Assembly (NCBI GenBank): GCA_020355165.1 | Contig: CP070661.1 | Location: 2,840,054 to 2,904,053, forward strand | Direction of reading: 5' to 3' | DNA from: Burkholderiales bacterium | GTDB taxonomy: Bacteria > Pseudomonadota > Gammaproteobacteria > Burkholderiales > Burkholderiaceae_F | DNA: 64,000 bases | In this document: positions 33,661 to 45,695 of the stretch, one piece after another | Position numbering within the stretch: position 1 is the stretch's first letter | How the letters are laid out: every line of letters starts with the position of its first letter | Translations under genes and position numbers: made by a program | Notes under the pieces: generated by a model | What the model saw: only the letters and a program-made list of their open reading frames with translations | Told to the model about the DNA's origin: nothing | The model's database searches: none

Positions 33661-35052
33661 ATGCTCGATTCGCTGACCGAACGCCTGGCGCGCGTCGTCA
33701 AGACGATGCGCGGGCAGGCCCGACTGACCGAGGCCAATACCCAGGAGATGCTGCGCGAGGTGCGCGTGGCCCTGCTGGAGGCCGACGTGGCGCTGCCTGT
33801 CGTGCGCGACTTCATTGCCCGGGTCAGGGACAAGGCGCTCGGCGAGGACGTGGTCGGCAGCCTGAGTCCCGGCCAGGCCCTGGTCGGTGTCGTTCACCGC
33901 GAGCTGACGGCGCTGATGGGTGGCGACCTGCCGGCGGCGGAGCGCGAACTGAACCTGGCCGCCCGGCCGCCGGCGGTCGTCCTGCTCGCCGGACTGCAGG
34001 GCGCCGGCAAGACGACGACGGCTGCCAAGCTCGCCAAGTGGCTGATCGACGAGCGCAAGAAGAAGGTGCTGGCCGTGTCCACCGACGTCTACCGCCCGGC
34101 CGCCATCGAGCAGTTGAAGACGGTGAGCGAACAGGCGGGGGCGCAGTTCTTCCCCAGCCATGCCAACGACGCGCCGGTGGAGATCGCGCAGCGCGCGCTG
34201 GATCACGCCCGGCGCCATTATTTGGACGTGCTGATCGTCGACACCGCGGGCCGGCTGGCGATCGACGAGGCAATGATGCAGGAGGTCGCCGCCCTGCACG
34301 CCGCCCTCAGCCCGGTCGAGACCCTGTTTGTCGTCGACAGCATGCTCGGCCAGGACGCGGTCAACACGGCACGGGCGTTTGCCGATCGCCTGCCGCTGAC
34401 CGGCGTCATCCTGACCAAGCTCGACGGCGACGCGCGCGGCGGTGCGGCGCTGTCGGTCCGCCACGTCACCGGCAAGCCGATCAAGTTCATCGGTGTCGCC
34501 GAGCGGATCGGCGGCCTGGAGCGGTTCGACCCGGAGCGGATGGCCGGCCGCGTGCTCGGCATGGGCGACGTCGTCGCACTGGTCGAGGACGTCCGCAAGG
34601 CGGTCGACCTTCAGTCCGCGGAAAGGCTGGCGAAGAAAATCCAGGCCGGTGATCGCTTCGACCTGAACGACTTCAAGGAGCAGATCGGCCAGATGCGACG
34701 GATGGGGGGGCTGTCCGGCCTGCTTGACAAGCTGCCGGCACAGCTGGCCGCCGCCGCCGGCCAGGTCAGCGACAAGGATGCCGATCGCCAGGTCCGCCGC
34801 ATCGAGGGGATCATCAATTCGATGACCGCGGCGGAGCGGGCCCGGCCGGAACTGCTGAAGGCTTCGCGCAAGCGGCGCATCGCCGCCGGCAGCGGCGTGC
34901 CGGTGCAGGAGATCAACCGCCTGCTCAGCCAGTTCGAGCAGATGCGCTCGATGATGAAGCAGATGAAGAAGGGCGGCCTGTCGAAGATGATGCGGGCGAT
35001 GGGCGGTCTCTCATCGCTGCGCGGCGGCCCCCCGCAGCTGCCGAAGCGCTGA
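33661..35052 (+). CDS. ffh: signal recognition particle protein Ffh
   Basis: GTPase that binds the signal sequence and 4.5S RNA to target membrane proteins to FtsY and the translocon. The 463-residue protein has the N domain, the G domain with GLQGAGKTTTAAKLAKWL, DTAGRLAIDE, and TKLDGDARGG, and a C-terminal methionine-rich M domain ending in the EQMRSMMKQMKKGGLSKMM tail. All are typical of Ffh and not FtsY. The gene is convergent with the lytic transglycosylase. No 4.5S RNA gene is seen in the window. Confidence 0.97.
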   Translation: MLDSLTERLARVVKTMRGQARLTEANTQEMLREVRVALLEADVALPVVRDFIARVRDKALGEDVVGSLSPGQALVGVVHRELTALMGGDLPAAERELNLAARPPAVVLLAGLQGAGKTTTAAKLAKWLIDERKKKVLAVSTDVYRPAAIEQLKTVSEQAGAQFFPSHANDAPVEIAQRALDHARRHYLDVLIVDTAGRLAIDEAMMQEVAALHAALSPVETLFVVDSMLGQDAVNTARAFADRLPLTGVILTKLDGDARGGAALSVRHVTGKPIKFIGVAERIGGLERFDPERMAGRVLGMGDVVALVEDVRKAVDLQSAERLAKKIQAGDRFDLNDFKEQIGQMRRMGGLSGLLDKLPAQLAAAAGQVSDKDADRQVRRIEGIINSMTAAERARPELLKASRKRRIAAGSGVPVQEINRLLSQFEQMRSMMKQMKKGGLSKMMRAMGGLSSLRGGPPQLPKR

Positions 35053-35082
35053 CTGCGCCGGCCGTCCGCCGGCCGGGCACGA

Positions 35083-35763
35083 TCAGGCTGTCGCCGGCTT
35101 GCGCGGCTTGTAGGCCCAGCGCCCCTGCCACGCAGCGAGCACCGCGTTCGGATAGGCCTCGCGGCCCCGGCTGCCGTTGTAGCGGCCGAGCGCCATGAAC
35201 AGGTCGCCCTGCTCCAGATCGAGGTAGTGGCGAAGGATCACGCAGCCGTAGCGGAGGTTGGTCCGCATGTCGAACAGAGCCCGCGGATCTCCGTCGCCGA
35301 TGACGCTGGTCCAGAAGGGCATGACCTGCATGTAGCCCCGGGCGCCGGCGCTGGAGACCGCGTATTTGCGGAAGTTGCTCTCCACCTGGATCAGGCCGAG
35401 GACGAGCTGCCGGTCCAGGCCGGCGCGGATGGCCTCGTAGTCGAGCGTGCGCAGGAACTCGACGCGCTCGCGGTAGTCCTGCTTCTGCCGCAGCAGCCGG
35501 CTTGACATCTCGTTCAGCCAGTCGATGAACTCGATGCGCTCGCCGATGTCTTCGATTCGTCGCTGCGGCGGCGAACTGTCGGCAATGCGTGCGGCCAGGG
35601 CCGCCCGCACGGCGTCGGCCATCGGCTCGTAGATCTGCGCACCGGCTCGCGCCCGCAGGGGCAGGGCCGCCAGCGCCGGCGCCGCAAGCGCGGCGAGCAG
35701 CCGCCGGCGTCGCCGGTCAGGGGCAGCCGGCGGCAATCTTCTGTGCGACGAGTCCGGCGGCAT
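35083..35763 (-). CDS. lytic transglycosylase (SLT domain), exported
   Basis: A 226-residue periplasmic murein transglycosylase. The N-terminus has a run of arginines before a hydrophobic segment ([24 protein letters not shown]), Sec- or possibly Tat-like. The catalytic domain has Glu128 in [29 protein letters not shown], the SLT signature, and an [15 protein letters not shown] motif near the C-terminus. It cleaves glycan strands with 1,6-anhydro ends, feeding the AmpD/Mpl recycling route. Its start overlaps the 3' end of proS by 47 bases, so translation is probably coupled to it. Confidence 0.9.
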   Translation of the reverse strand: MPPDSSHRRLPPAAPDRRRRRLLAALAAPALAALPLRARAGAQIYEPMADAVRAALAARIADSSPPQRRIEDIGERIEFIDWLNEMSSRLLRQKQDYRERVEFLRTLDYEAIRAGLDRQLVLGLIQVESNFRKYAVSSAGARGYMQVMPFWTSVIGDGDPRALFDMRTNLRYGCVILRHYLDLEQGDLFMALGRYNGSRGREAYPNAVLAAWQGRWAYKPRKPATA

Positions 35764-37468
35764 CTGAGACGGCGACCGCCGTTGCCTGCAGGCTTCGCCG
35801 GTCCGCGTACTCGACCTGCCCGCTCTTCAGGCCACGCTCGCCGATGGTTAGGCGGTGCGGAACGCCGATCAGTTCCCAGTCGGCGAACATCGAGCCGGGC
35901 CGCTCGCCGCGATCGTCGATGATCACGTCGACGCCAGCCGACTCCAGCTCTTCGTGCAGCCGGTCGGCCACCTGGCGGACCGCTTCCGACTGGCGATAGT
36001 TCACCGGGCAGATCACTAGCGAGAACGGCGCGATCGGCTGCGGCCAGATGATGCCCCGCTCGTCATGGTTCTGCTCGATCGCGGCACCGAGAAGGCGGGT
36101 CACACCGATGCCGTAGCAGCCCATCACCACCGGACTCTGCTGACCGCCTTCGTCGGTGAACGTGAGCCGCATCGACTCGGCATAGGGCAGCCCGGCGAAG
36201 ACATGGCCGACCTCGATGCCGCGCTGGATCGCCAGCACGCCCTTGCCATCGGGCGAAGGGTCGCCGGCAACGACATTGCGCAAGTCCGCCACCTGGTCCG
36301 GTTCGGGCAGGTCCCGCACCCAGTTCACCCCGGCAAGGTGGAAATCCTCTTCGTTGGCCCCGCAGACGAAGTCGCTCATGTTCGCGACCGTCCGGTCGGC
36401 GATCACCTTGACTCGCTGCCGCGTCCCGATCGGTCCGAGATAGCCTGGGCGGCAGCCGAACGCGGTGCGGATCTCGGCCTCGGTGGCAAATCGATAGCCG
36501 TCCCGCAGCCCGGCAAGCTTGCCGGCCTTCACTTCGTTCAGTTCATGGTCACCGCGAATCAGCAGCAGCCAGATCTCGGACCCTGTCACTCGGCCGGCGG
36601 AGTCCGTGCGGTCGACGGCAAGCACGATCGACTTGACCGTCCGCTCCAGCGACAACCCGAGCAGTTCGGCCACGTCCTCGCAGCGCTCCCTGCCTGGCGT
36701 CGGCACCTTGCGCAACGCATCGGCCGGCGGCTGCCGCCCCGCGATCAGCGGCATCGCCTCGGCCATCTCGATGTTGGCGGCGTATTCTGAAGTCGGGCAG
36801 TAGGCGATCGCGTCCTCCCCGGTGTCCGCGATCACCTGGAACTCGTGGCTGGCCTGCCCGCCGATGTTGCCGGTGTCGGCGGCGACGGCGCGGAACCTGA
36901 GGCCCATGCGGGCAAAGATGCGTTCGTAGGCCTCGTACATCGCGCGATAGCTGGCCATGCCGCTCGCGTCGTCGCGATCGAAGGAGTAGGCGTCCTTCAT
37001 CGTGAACTCGCGGCCGCGCATCAGTCCGAAGCGCGGCCGCCGCTCGTCGCGGAACTTCGTCTGGATGTGATAGAAGTTGACCGGCAGCTGCTTGTAGCTC
37101 TTCACCTGCTCGCGCACGATGTCCGCGATCACCTCCTCGGAGGTGGGCTGGATGATGAAGTCGCGCTCGTGGCGGTCCCGCAGCCGAGCCAGTTCGGGTC
37201 CCATCTTGAACCAGCGGCCGGACTCCATCCACAGCTCGGCCGGCTGCACCACCGGCATCAGCAGTTCGATGGCACCGGCGCGGTTCATCTCCTCGCGGAT
37301 GATGTTCTCGATCTTGCGTATCGAGCGCAGACCGACGGGCAGATAGCTGTAGATGCCGGCGGCGAGCTTCTTGATCATGCCGGCCCGCACCATCAGGCGG
37401 TGGCTGATCACCTCGGCGTCAGCCGGGGCTTCCCTGAGTGTGGAAATGAAGAAAGCGGAAGCGCGCAT
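35717..37468 (-). CDS. proS: prolyl-tRNA synthetase
   Basis: Charges tRNA-Pro with proline. The 583-residue protein is a bacterial type ProS: class II motif 1 region ([29 protein letters not shown]), motif 2 ([25 protein letters not shown]), an INS editing domain of the YbaK type inserted at about 220-390, and the C-terminal anticodon domain. Motif 3 is [33 protein letters not shown]. Editing removes misacylated Ala-tRNAPro. The downstream lytic transglycosylase overlaps its 3' end. rppH is divergent, 76 bases upstream. Confidence 0.97.
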   Translation of the reverse strand: MRASAFFISTLREAPADAEVISHRLMVRAGMIKKLAAGIYSYLPVGLRSIRKIENIIREEMNRAGAIELLMPVVQPAELWMESGRWFKMGPELARLRDRHERDFIIQPTSEEVIADIVREQVKSYKQLPVNFYHIQTKFRDERRPRFGLMRGREFTMKDAYSFDRDDASGMASYRAMYEAYERIFARMGLRFRAVAADTGNIGGQASHEFQVIADTGEDAIAYCPTSEYAANIEMAEAMPLIAGRQPPADALRKVPTPGRERCEDVAELLGLSLERTVKSIVLAVDRTDSAGRVTGSEIWLLLIRGDHELNEVKAGKLAGLRDGYRFATEAEIRTAFGCRPGYLGPIGTRQRVKVIADRTVANMSDFVCGANEEDFHLAGVNWVRDLPEPDQVADLRNVVAGDPSPDGKGVLAIQRGIEVGHVFAGLPYAESMRLTFTDEGGQQSPVVMGCYGIGVTRLLGAAIEQNHDERGIIWPQPIAPFSLVICPVNYRQSEAVRQVADRLHEELESAGVDVIIDDRGERPGSMFADWELIGVPHRLTIGERGLKSGQVEYADRRSLQATAVAVSDAAGLVAQKIAAGCP

Positions 37469-37507
37469 CGCGACAAGTCTCCGCGCACGCGCACGGGAGC
37501 CGGGTCA

Positions 37508-37513
37508 TATAAT
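37508..37513 (+). promoter_or_regulatory. -10 element of rppH promoter
   Basis: A perfect TATAAT hexamer stands 32 bases before the rppH ATG. No good -35 hexamer is seen at 16-18 bases upstream, where the sequence is GC-rich, so an activator or an atypical -35 may be involved. Confidence 0.55.
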
Positions 37514-37544
37514 GGGCGCAGATGATAAGGCTTCAGGTGTTCGC

Positions 37545-38117
37545 ATGCTGGACAAGGAAGGCTATCGCCCGAATGTCGGCATCATCCTGCTCAACCCGCG
37601 CAACGAGGTCTTCTGGGGCAAGCGTGTAAGGCAGCATTCCTGGCAGTTCCCGCAGGGCGGCATCAAGTACGGTGAGTCGCCCGAGCAGGCGATGTACCGC
37701 GAGCTCTACGAGGAGATCGGCCTGCGCACCGAGCACGTCAGGATCGTCGCCCGAACGCGCGAGTGGTTGCGCTACGAGGTTCCGGAGCAGTGGATGCGGC
37801 GTGAGCTGCGGGGGAACTATCGCGGCCAGAAGCAGATCTGGTTCCTGCTGCGGCTGTTGGCGCGCGACTGCGACGTCTCCCTGCGGCGGTCGGAGAAACC
37901 CGAGTTCGACGCCTGGCGCTGGCACCCGTACTGGGTGCCGCTCGATGCCGTGGTCGAGTTCAAGCGCGATGTCTACCAGCAGGCGCTGTCCGAACTGTCG
38001 CGCTACGTGTTCCGGCCGCCGCACCGGCGGCCCGGCCGGGCCTCGATGAGGCAGGGCAGTCCTCTGGCCGAGGCGCCCCCGACCGGGGACCTCGATACCG
38101 GCGGCACTGCCTTCTGA
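37545..38117 (+). CDS. rppH: RNA pyrophosphohydrolase
   Basis: Nudix enzyme that removes pyrophosphate from 5'-triphosphorylated RNA, starting its decay by RNase E. The 190-residue protein carries the Nudix box at 38-60 (G-x5-E-x7-REL-x-EE-x-GL, within [14 protein letters not shown]) and the RppH N-terminal [27 protein letters not shown]. The C-terminal tail after 155 is Arg/Pro-rich and probably disordered. The ATG at 37545 matches the family start; the frame is open further upstream but dissimilar. proS is divergent. Confidence 0.93.
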   Translation: MLDKEGYRPNVGIILLNPRNEVFWGKRVRQHSWQFPQGGIKYGESPEQAMYRELYEEIGLRTEHVRIVARTREWLRYEVPEQWMRRELRGNYRGQKQIWFLLRLLARDCDVSLRRSEKPEFDAWRWHPYWVPLDAVVEFKRDVYQQALSELSRYVFRPPHRRPGRASMRQGSPLAEAPPTGDLDTGGTAF

Positions 38118-38140
38118 CGATCGGCCCGCCAAGCCGCCCG

Positions 38141-40685
<2,545 letters not shown>

Positions 40686-40714
40686 TTCCTGCCTCTCTTG
40701 CCGCCGTTCGCCGC

Positions 40715-41023
40715 TCAGCCGATGGCGTCGATACGGACCTCGGTGAAATCCTGCCGGTGGCCGGCGTGCTTGTGGAAATGCTTCCGCCGGCGCATCTTGA
40801 AGATGGTCACCTTCGGATGACGGCCGTGACCGACGACGGTCCCCTTGACCGTGACGCCAGCCACGCGCGGGGTGCCAACGCGGAGCTCCGCGCCGTCGCC
40901 GACGGCCAGGACCTCGTCGAAAGTTATTTCGCTGCCCGGCTCGGCACCGATCGCCTCGACCTTGATTGCCTGGCCGGTCGCGACCCGGTACTGCTTGCCG
41001 CCTGTCTTGATCACTGCGTACAT
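40715..41023 (-). CDS. rplU: 50S ribosomal protein L21
   Basis: Large-subunit 23S rRNA-binding protein. The 102-residue product begins [23 protein letters not shown] and has the [15 protein letters not shown] motif, both diagnostic of L21. It heads the rplU-rpmA operon from the promoter at 41131-41159. Confidence 0.98.
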   Translation of the reverse strand: MYAVIKTGGKQYRVATGQAIKVEAIGAEPGSEITFDEVLAVGDGAELRVGTPRVAGVTVKGTVVGHGRHPKVTIFKMRRRKHFHKHAGHRQDFTEVRIDAIG

Positions 41024-41130
41024 GGTCTGTTTCCTGAGGGCCGGCGCCGGCGCCAGGGGCGGCGCCCAACTGCACGCGGGCTAACCGCCTTTATCGCTAC
41101 GCGAACCCTGCGCGATTCGGAAAGCTTTGT

Positions 41131-41159
41131 ATTTTCGCTAGTTACCGGCGGCGTGTCAA
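41131..41159 (-). promoter_or_regulatory. rplU-rpmA promoter
   Basis: On the minus strand a perfect TTGACA (41154-41159) is followed after exactly 17 bases by GAAAAT (41131-41136, four of six). It gives a leader of roughly 100 bases before rplU, of the kind used for autoregulation in many r-protein operons, although I see no specific fold. Confidence 0.7.
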
Positions 41160-41239
41160 ACGTACACTGGCTGCCCCCTGCGCCTCGCGCCCGCCCCGGG
41201 CCGGCCGAGTGGCCCGCGGGGGTCGCGCGCGGGCCCACC

Positions 41240-41245
41240 TATAAT
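41240..41245 (+). promoter_or_regulatory. -10 element of ispB promoter
   Basis: A perfect TATAAT hexamer is 33 bases before the ispB start. The -35 region is very GC-rich without a good TTGACA match. It is divergent from the rplU promoter about 80 bp away. Confidence 0.5.
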
Positions 41246-41277
41246 CCCGGTCCGCCTCGCAAACGCAAACGAGCACC

Positions 41278-42279
41278 TTGTTGACGCCCGTGCTGGCCGA
41301 ACCGGCCGCCGCCCGATCGCTGCCACAGATCCTGGCGCCCGTTGCCGAGGACTTGAGCGCGGTCGACCGGACGATCCGCGACCGCCTGTCGTCGGACGTG
41401 GCGCTGATCGGCACGATCGCCGATTACATCATCGCCGCCGGCGGCAAGCGCCTGCGCCCGGCGGTGCTGCTGCTGATCGCCCGGGCGCTGAACTATCGGG
41501 GCGGCGCCCATGTCCTGCTGGCGGCGGTGATCGAGTTCATCCACACCGCCACCCTGCTCCACGACGACGTCGTCGACGAGTCGGAGCTGCGCCGCGGTCG
41601 CGCGACCGCGAATGCGCACTTCGGCAACGCGGCCAGCGTCCTCGTCGGAGACTTCCTCTACTCGCGCTCGTTCCAGATGATGGTCGATGCGGGGGAAGCG
41701 CGGGTGATGCGCATCCTCGCCGATGCGACCAACAGGATCGCCGAGGGCGAGGTGCTGCAGCTGATGAACGTGCACGACCCCTCGGTCGACGAGCAGCGCT
41801 ACCTGGAGGTCGTCGGGCGCAAGACGGCCGCGTTGTTCGAGGCGGCGGCACGCATCGCCGCGGTGATCGCTGGCGCCGGTGCCGTCACGGAGGACGCTGC
41901 CGCGCGCTACGGTGCCGGGCTCGGCATCGCCTTTCAGATGGTCGATGACGTGCTCGACTATTCGGGTCAGGTCGAGGAAATCGGCAAGCGGTTGGGTGAT
42001 GACCTGCGCGAAGGAAAGGTGACGCTGCCGCTGATTCATGCAATGCGCTCGGCCAGCGACAGCCAGCGGCGGCGTATCGAGGAGGCGATCAGCCAGGGAG
42101 GCGGGGACTTCGCCGAGATCGCGAGGATCGTGCAAGCCAGCGGTTCGATCGCCTACGTTCGCAGCCGTGCCGCCGAGGAATCGGCGCGCGCCGCCTCGGC
42201 CGCGCGGCTGCTGCCACCGTCGGCGTTCAAGGATTCTTTGTTAGACTTGATTTTTTTTGCGATGGGCCGCGACCGCTGA
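41278..42279 (+). CDS. ispB: octaprenyl diphosphate synthase
   Basis: Long-chain trans-prenyl diphosphate synthase that makes the side chain of ubiquinone. The 333-residue protein has the first aspartate-rich motif LLHDDVVDESELRRG (Asp96, Asp97, Asp100), the second QMVDDVLDY, the KRLRP substrate motif and GKxxTxPLI-like EGKVTLPLIHAM. It works upstream of UbiA, and UbiD at 3.5 kb is in the same pathway. The start is a TTG at 41278 (a second TTG follows at 41281, and GTG at 41290); none has a clear ribosome binding site. Chain length cannot be judged exactly. Confidence 0.93.
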   Translation: MLTPVLAEPAAARSLPQILAPVAEDLSAVDRTIRDRLSSDVALIGTIADYIIAAGGKRLRPAVLLLIARALNYRGGAHVLLAAVIEFIHTATLLHDDVVDESELRRGRATANAHFGNAASVLVGDFLYSRSFQMMVDAGEARVMRILADATNRIAEGEVLQLMNVHDPSVDEQRYLEVVGRKTAALFEAAARIAAVIAGAGAVTEDAAARYGAGLGIAFQMVDDVLDYSGQVEEIGKRLGDDLREGKVTLPLIHAMRSASDSQRRRIEEAISQGGGDFAEIARIVQASGSIAYVRSRAAEESARAASAARLLPPSAFKDSLLDLIFFAMGRDR

Positions 42280-42343
42280 TGCAATCGTGGTGGATCGCGG
42301 CGCAGCAAAAGGGCGGCCACTGACCTCGCCGCCGTTGCTTCAT

Positions 42344-42420
<77 letters not shown>

Positions 42421-42467
42421 CTTCTTTCCTCGCCCCTGTAGGCTGCTAGGCCCGCGGGAGCTCCCAG

Positions 42468-43766
42468 GTGGAAAGTTTTCCGTTGTGGGCGCAGGTCCTT
42501 GCGCTCCTCATCTTGCTGCTGCTTTCGGCCTTCTTCTCCATGGCCGAGACCGCAATGATGGCGATCAGCCGCCTGCGACTGCGGCACCTGGCGCGGGAGG
42601 GCGGCCGCGCTGCCCGCCTCACGCAGTTCCTGCTCGACCGGACCGACCGGCTGCTCGGCGTCATCCTGCTCGGCAATAACCTCGTCAACAACGTCCTGGC
42701 GACACTGATCGCCGCGCTGGCCATCCATTACTTCGGCCAGAGCGAGTGGGTGCTGGCGATCGCCGCCGGCTCGCTGACCTTCGCGCTGCTGGTCTTCGCG
42801 GAAATCACGCCGAAAGTCATTGGCGCGACCTACCCTGAGCGGATCGCGCTGCCCGCCAGCTTCCCGCTGGCGGTGATGCTGAGGCTGACCACGCCGCTGG
42901 TGTGGTTCGTCAACCTGTTCGTCCGCGCGGTGCTCCGGATCCTGCGCGTCCGCCAGCGCAGCAGCGCCGACGCGACGCAGTTGACGCCCCAGGAGCTGCG
43001 CACGATCGTGCTCGAAGGCGCGAATTTCATTCCATCCAAGCACCGCAGCATCCTGCTAAACCTCTTCGACCTGGAGCAGCTGGCGGTCGACGACGTGATG
43101 ACCCCGAGAGCGAGGATCGAAGGGCTCGACATCTCGGAGTCGCCAGAGGCGATCGGCAGGCAGCTCATGACCTGCTATCACAACAAGCTGCCGGTGTTCG
43201 ACGGCGACGTCGCGCGCGTGCTCGGCATTCTCCACGTGCGCAAGCTGCTGCCATTGCTCGGCGAGCAGTCGCCGACCGCCGAGCAGATCCGCGAGAGGAT
43301 GCTCCCACCGTATTACATCCCCACCGGCACGCAGCTGCTGCAGCAGCTGCAGATGTTCCAGGACAACCGTCAGCGGGTGGGCCTGGTTGTCGACGAGTAC
43401 GGCGACGTGCGGGGCCTGGTGACGCTCGAGGACATTGTCGAGGAGATCGTTGGCGAATTCACCACCCAGGCCCCCGGTGGCAGCACCGCCGGACTGCAGT
43501 GGTCAGCCGATGGCCAGGTGATCGTCGACGGATCCGTTCCGCTGCGCGCACTGAACCGCCGGCTGCAGCTGCACTTCCCGCTCGATGGCCCGCGCACCCT
43601 CAACGGCCTGCTGCTCGAGCGGCTTCAGGAGATCCCCGACGCGCCCTGCTGCGTCCGCTACGAGGATTGCGTCGCCGAGATCATTCAGACCGACGAGCAG
43701 GCCGTGCGCAGCGCGCGCCTGATTCGCAGGCCTGATCAGGGCGGAGGCTTACGAGAGACGGATTAG
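42468..43766 (+). CDS. CorC/HlyC family CNNM and CBS domain membrane protein
   Basis: A 432-residue inner-membrane protein of the CNNM/CorB type. It has a DUF21 (CNNM) region with four membrane segments (SFFSMAETAMMAISRLRLRHL, LLGVILLGNNLVNNVLATLIAAL and following), two CBS domains (about 200-330, DDVMTPRARIEGLDISE, VGLVVDEYGDVRGLVTLEDIVEEIVGEF), and a C-terminal transporter-associated (CorC_HlyC) domain. The family takes part in Mg2+/Co2+ export or resistance; its specific role is uncertain. The GTG start has GGGAG eight to twelve bases upstream. It follows the tRNA by 47 bases. Confidence 0.88.
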   Translation: MESFPLWAQVLALLILLLLSAFFSMAETAMMAISRLRLRHLAREGGRAARLTQFLLDRTDRLLGVILLGNNLVNNVLATLIAALAIHYFGQSEWVLAIAAGSLTFALLVFAEITPKVIGATYPERIALPASFPLAVMLRLTTPLVWFVNLFVRAVLRILRVRQRSSADATQLTPQELRTIVLEGANFIPSKHRSILLNLFDLEQLAVDDVMTPRARIEGLDISESPEAIGRQLMTCYHNKLPVFDGDVARVLGILHVRKLLPLLGEQSPTAEQIRERMLPPYYIPTGTQLLQQLQMFQDNRQRVGLVVDEYGDVRGLVTLEDIVEEIVGEFTTQAPGGSTAGLQWSADGQVIVDGSVPLRALNRRLQLHFPLDGPRTLNGLLLERLQEIPDAPCCVRYEDCVAEIIQTDEQAVRSARLIRRPDQGGGLRETD

Positions 43767-43926
43767 GCCGTTTCGAGCGCGGCCGCGGCCGTTTGCCTGC
43801 TTTACAAAAGCGTGCCGCGTGGGCACTATTTTCTCGCTTCGTGGGTCCTCACTCCCGCCGGAGCGTCGGTGATCGGCGGCACAGGTCGCCGGGCGCCGGC
43901 TGGTCGCTAACTCTTGCAGGTTCAAC

Positions 43927-45669
43927 GTGTCTGCTGTCAGTCAGAACCCCGTGGTAGCCGCCAGTTCGCTGACCGGGCTGGCCCGCGCGCTGGTGCAGCA
44001 GGGCCGGCTGCGGCCCGACCGCGCGGAATCGCTCGCGCGCAAGGCGGCGCAGTCGAGCACGCTCTTCATCGACGAGTTGATCGGCGCGGCCGAGGCGACC
44101 GGCCTGCAGGCGGGTCAGATTGCGCGCTTCGCCGCCGAGACCTTCGGCCATCCCCTCCTCGACCTCGGGGCGGTGGACGTCGATCAGTTGCCCGGCGACG
44201 TGATCGACAAGAAGCTGGTCAGCACGCTGCGCGTGCTCGCCCTTCGCAAGCGAGGCAACCGCCTGGCCGTGGCCGTTTCCGATCCGACCAACGTGCAGGC
44301 GCTGGATCAGGTCAAGTTCCAGACGCAGCTTGCGCTCGAAATCGTCGTGGTCGAGCACGACAAGCTGCTGAAAGTCATCGAGTCGAGCTTCCAGAGCTCC
44401 GGCAAGGCGCTGGAGAAGCTGGTCGGCGACGATATCGATTTCGGAGAACTGCTGGCCGAGGTGCCCGACGCCATCGCGCAGGACGAGTCGGCGATCGACA
44501 TCGACGACGCACCGGTCGTGCGCTTCCTGCAGAAGCTGCTGCTCGATGCCATCGGAGACGGCGCATCGGACCTGCACTTCGAACCGTACGAGAAGTTCTA
44601 TCGCGTCCGCTTCCGCGTCGACGGAATTCTGCGCGAGGTGACGCAGCCGCCGCTGGCCATCAAGGAGCGGCTGGTCACGCGCATCAAGGTGCTCGCCAAG
44701 CTCGACATTGCCGAGAAGCGCGTACCGCAGGACGGCCGGATGAAGCTGGCGCTGAGCGCGCAGCGAGCGATCGACTTCCGGGTCAGCACGCTGCCCACCC
44801 TCTACGGCGAGAAGGTCGTGGTGCGGATCCTCGACCCGAGCCAGGCAAAGCTGGGCATCGACGCGCTCGGCTACGAGCCGGAGCAGAAGGCGACCCTACT
44901 CGATGCGATCAAGCGCCCGTACGGGATGGTGCTGGTGACCGGCCCGACTGGCAGTGGCAAGACGGTGTCGCTCTACACGTGCCTGACCATCCTGAACCAG
45001 CCGGGCGTCAACATCTCGACGGCCGAGGACCCGGCGGAGATCCAGATCGCCGGCTTGAACCAGGTCAACGTCAACGAGAAGGCCGGGCTGACCTTCGCCA
45101 ATTCGATGCGCGCGTTCCTGCGGCAGGACCCGGACATCATCATGGTCGGCGAGATCCGCGATCTCGAGACCGCCGACATCGCGATCAAGGCGGCGCAGAC
45201 GGGCCACATGGTGATGTCGACGGTGCACACCAATGATGCGCCGTCGACACTCACCCGGCTGGCCAACATGGGCGTGCCACCGTTCAACATTGCCTCGTCG
45301 GTGATCCTGATCACCGCGCAGCGGCTGGCTCGGCGGCTGTGCACCTGCAAGGAGACGGCCGACCTCGGTGAGGACGCCCTGCTCGCCGCCGGCTTCGCGC
45401 GCGAGGATCTCGACGGCTCATGGGTGCCATACAAGCCGGTCGGCTGCGACCGCTGCAAGGGCTCCGGCTACAAGGGACGGATCGGCATCTACGAGGTGAT
45501 GCCGGTGACCGAGGCCATCCAGCACATCATCCTCAAGGGCGGCAGTTCGATCGAGATCGCCATGCAGGCCCAGCGCGAAGGCGTGAAGAACCTGCGTCAA
45601 TCGGGGCTGCTCAAGGTCAAGCAGGGCGTCACCTCGCTCGAGGAAGTGCTCGGCTGCACCAACGAGTGA
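43927..45669 (+). CDS. pilB: type IV pilus assembly ATPase
   Basis: Cytosolic hexameric ATPase that powers pilus extension. The 580-residue protein has the N-terminal GspE/PilB domain (LRPDRAESLARKAAQSSTLFIDELIGAAE), Walker A GPTGSGKTVSLYT, the Asp box, MVGEIRDLETADIAIKAAQTGH, and the His box STVHTNDA. A tetracysteine zinc region is in CTCKET and VGCDRCKGSGYKGRIGIYEV. Start is a GTG at 43927. pilC starts 26 bases after the stop; the order pilB-pilC-pilD is the classic type IVa module. Confidence 0.96.
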   Translation: MSAVSQNPVVAASSLTGLARALVQQGRLRPDRAESLARKAAQSSTLFIDELIGAAEATGLQAGQIARFAAETFGHPLLDLGAVDVDQLPGDVIDKKLVSTLRVLALRKRGNRLAVAVSDPTNVQALDQVKFQTQLALEIVVVEHDKLLKVIESSFQSSGKALEKLVGDDIDFGELLAEVPDAIAQDESAIDIDDAPVVRFLQKLLLDAIGDGASDLHFEPYEKFYRVRFRVDGILREVTQPPLAIKERLVTRIKVLAKLDIAEKRVPQDGRMKLALSAQRAIDFRVSTLPTLYGEKVVVRILDPSQAKLGIDALGYEPEQKATLLDAIKRPYGMVLVTGPTGSGKTVSLYTCLTILNQPGVNISTAEDPAEIQIAGLNQVNVNEKAGLTFANSMRAFLRQDPDIIMVGEIRDLETADIAIKAAQTGHMVMSTVHTNDAPSTLTRLANMGVPPFNIASSVILITAQRLARRLCTCKETADLGEDALLAAGFAREDLDGSWVPYKPVGCDRCKGSGYKGRIGIYEVMPVTEAIQHIILKGGSSIEIAMQAQREGVKNLRQSGLLKVKQGVTSLEEVLGCTNE

Positions 45670-45695
45670 GCCGCCAACACGGAGTCGGACAGGCT

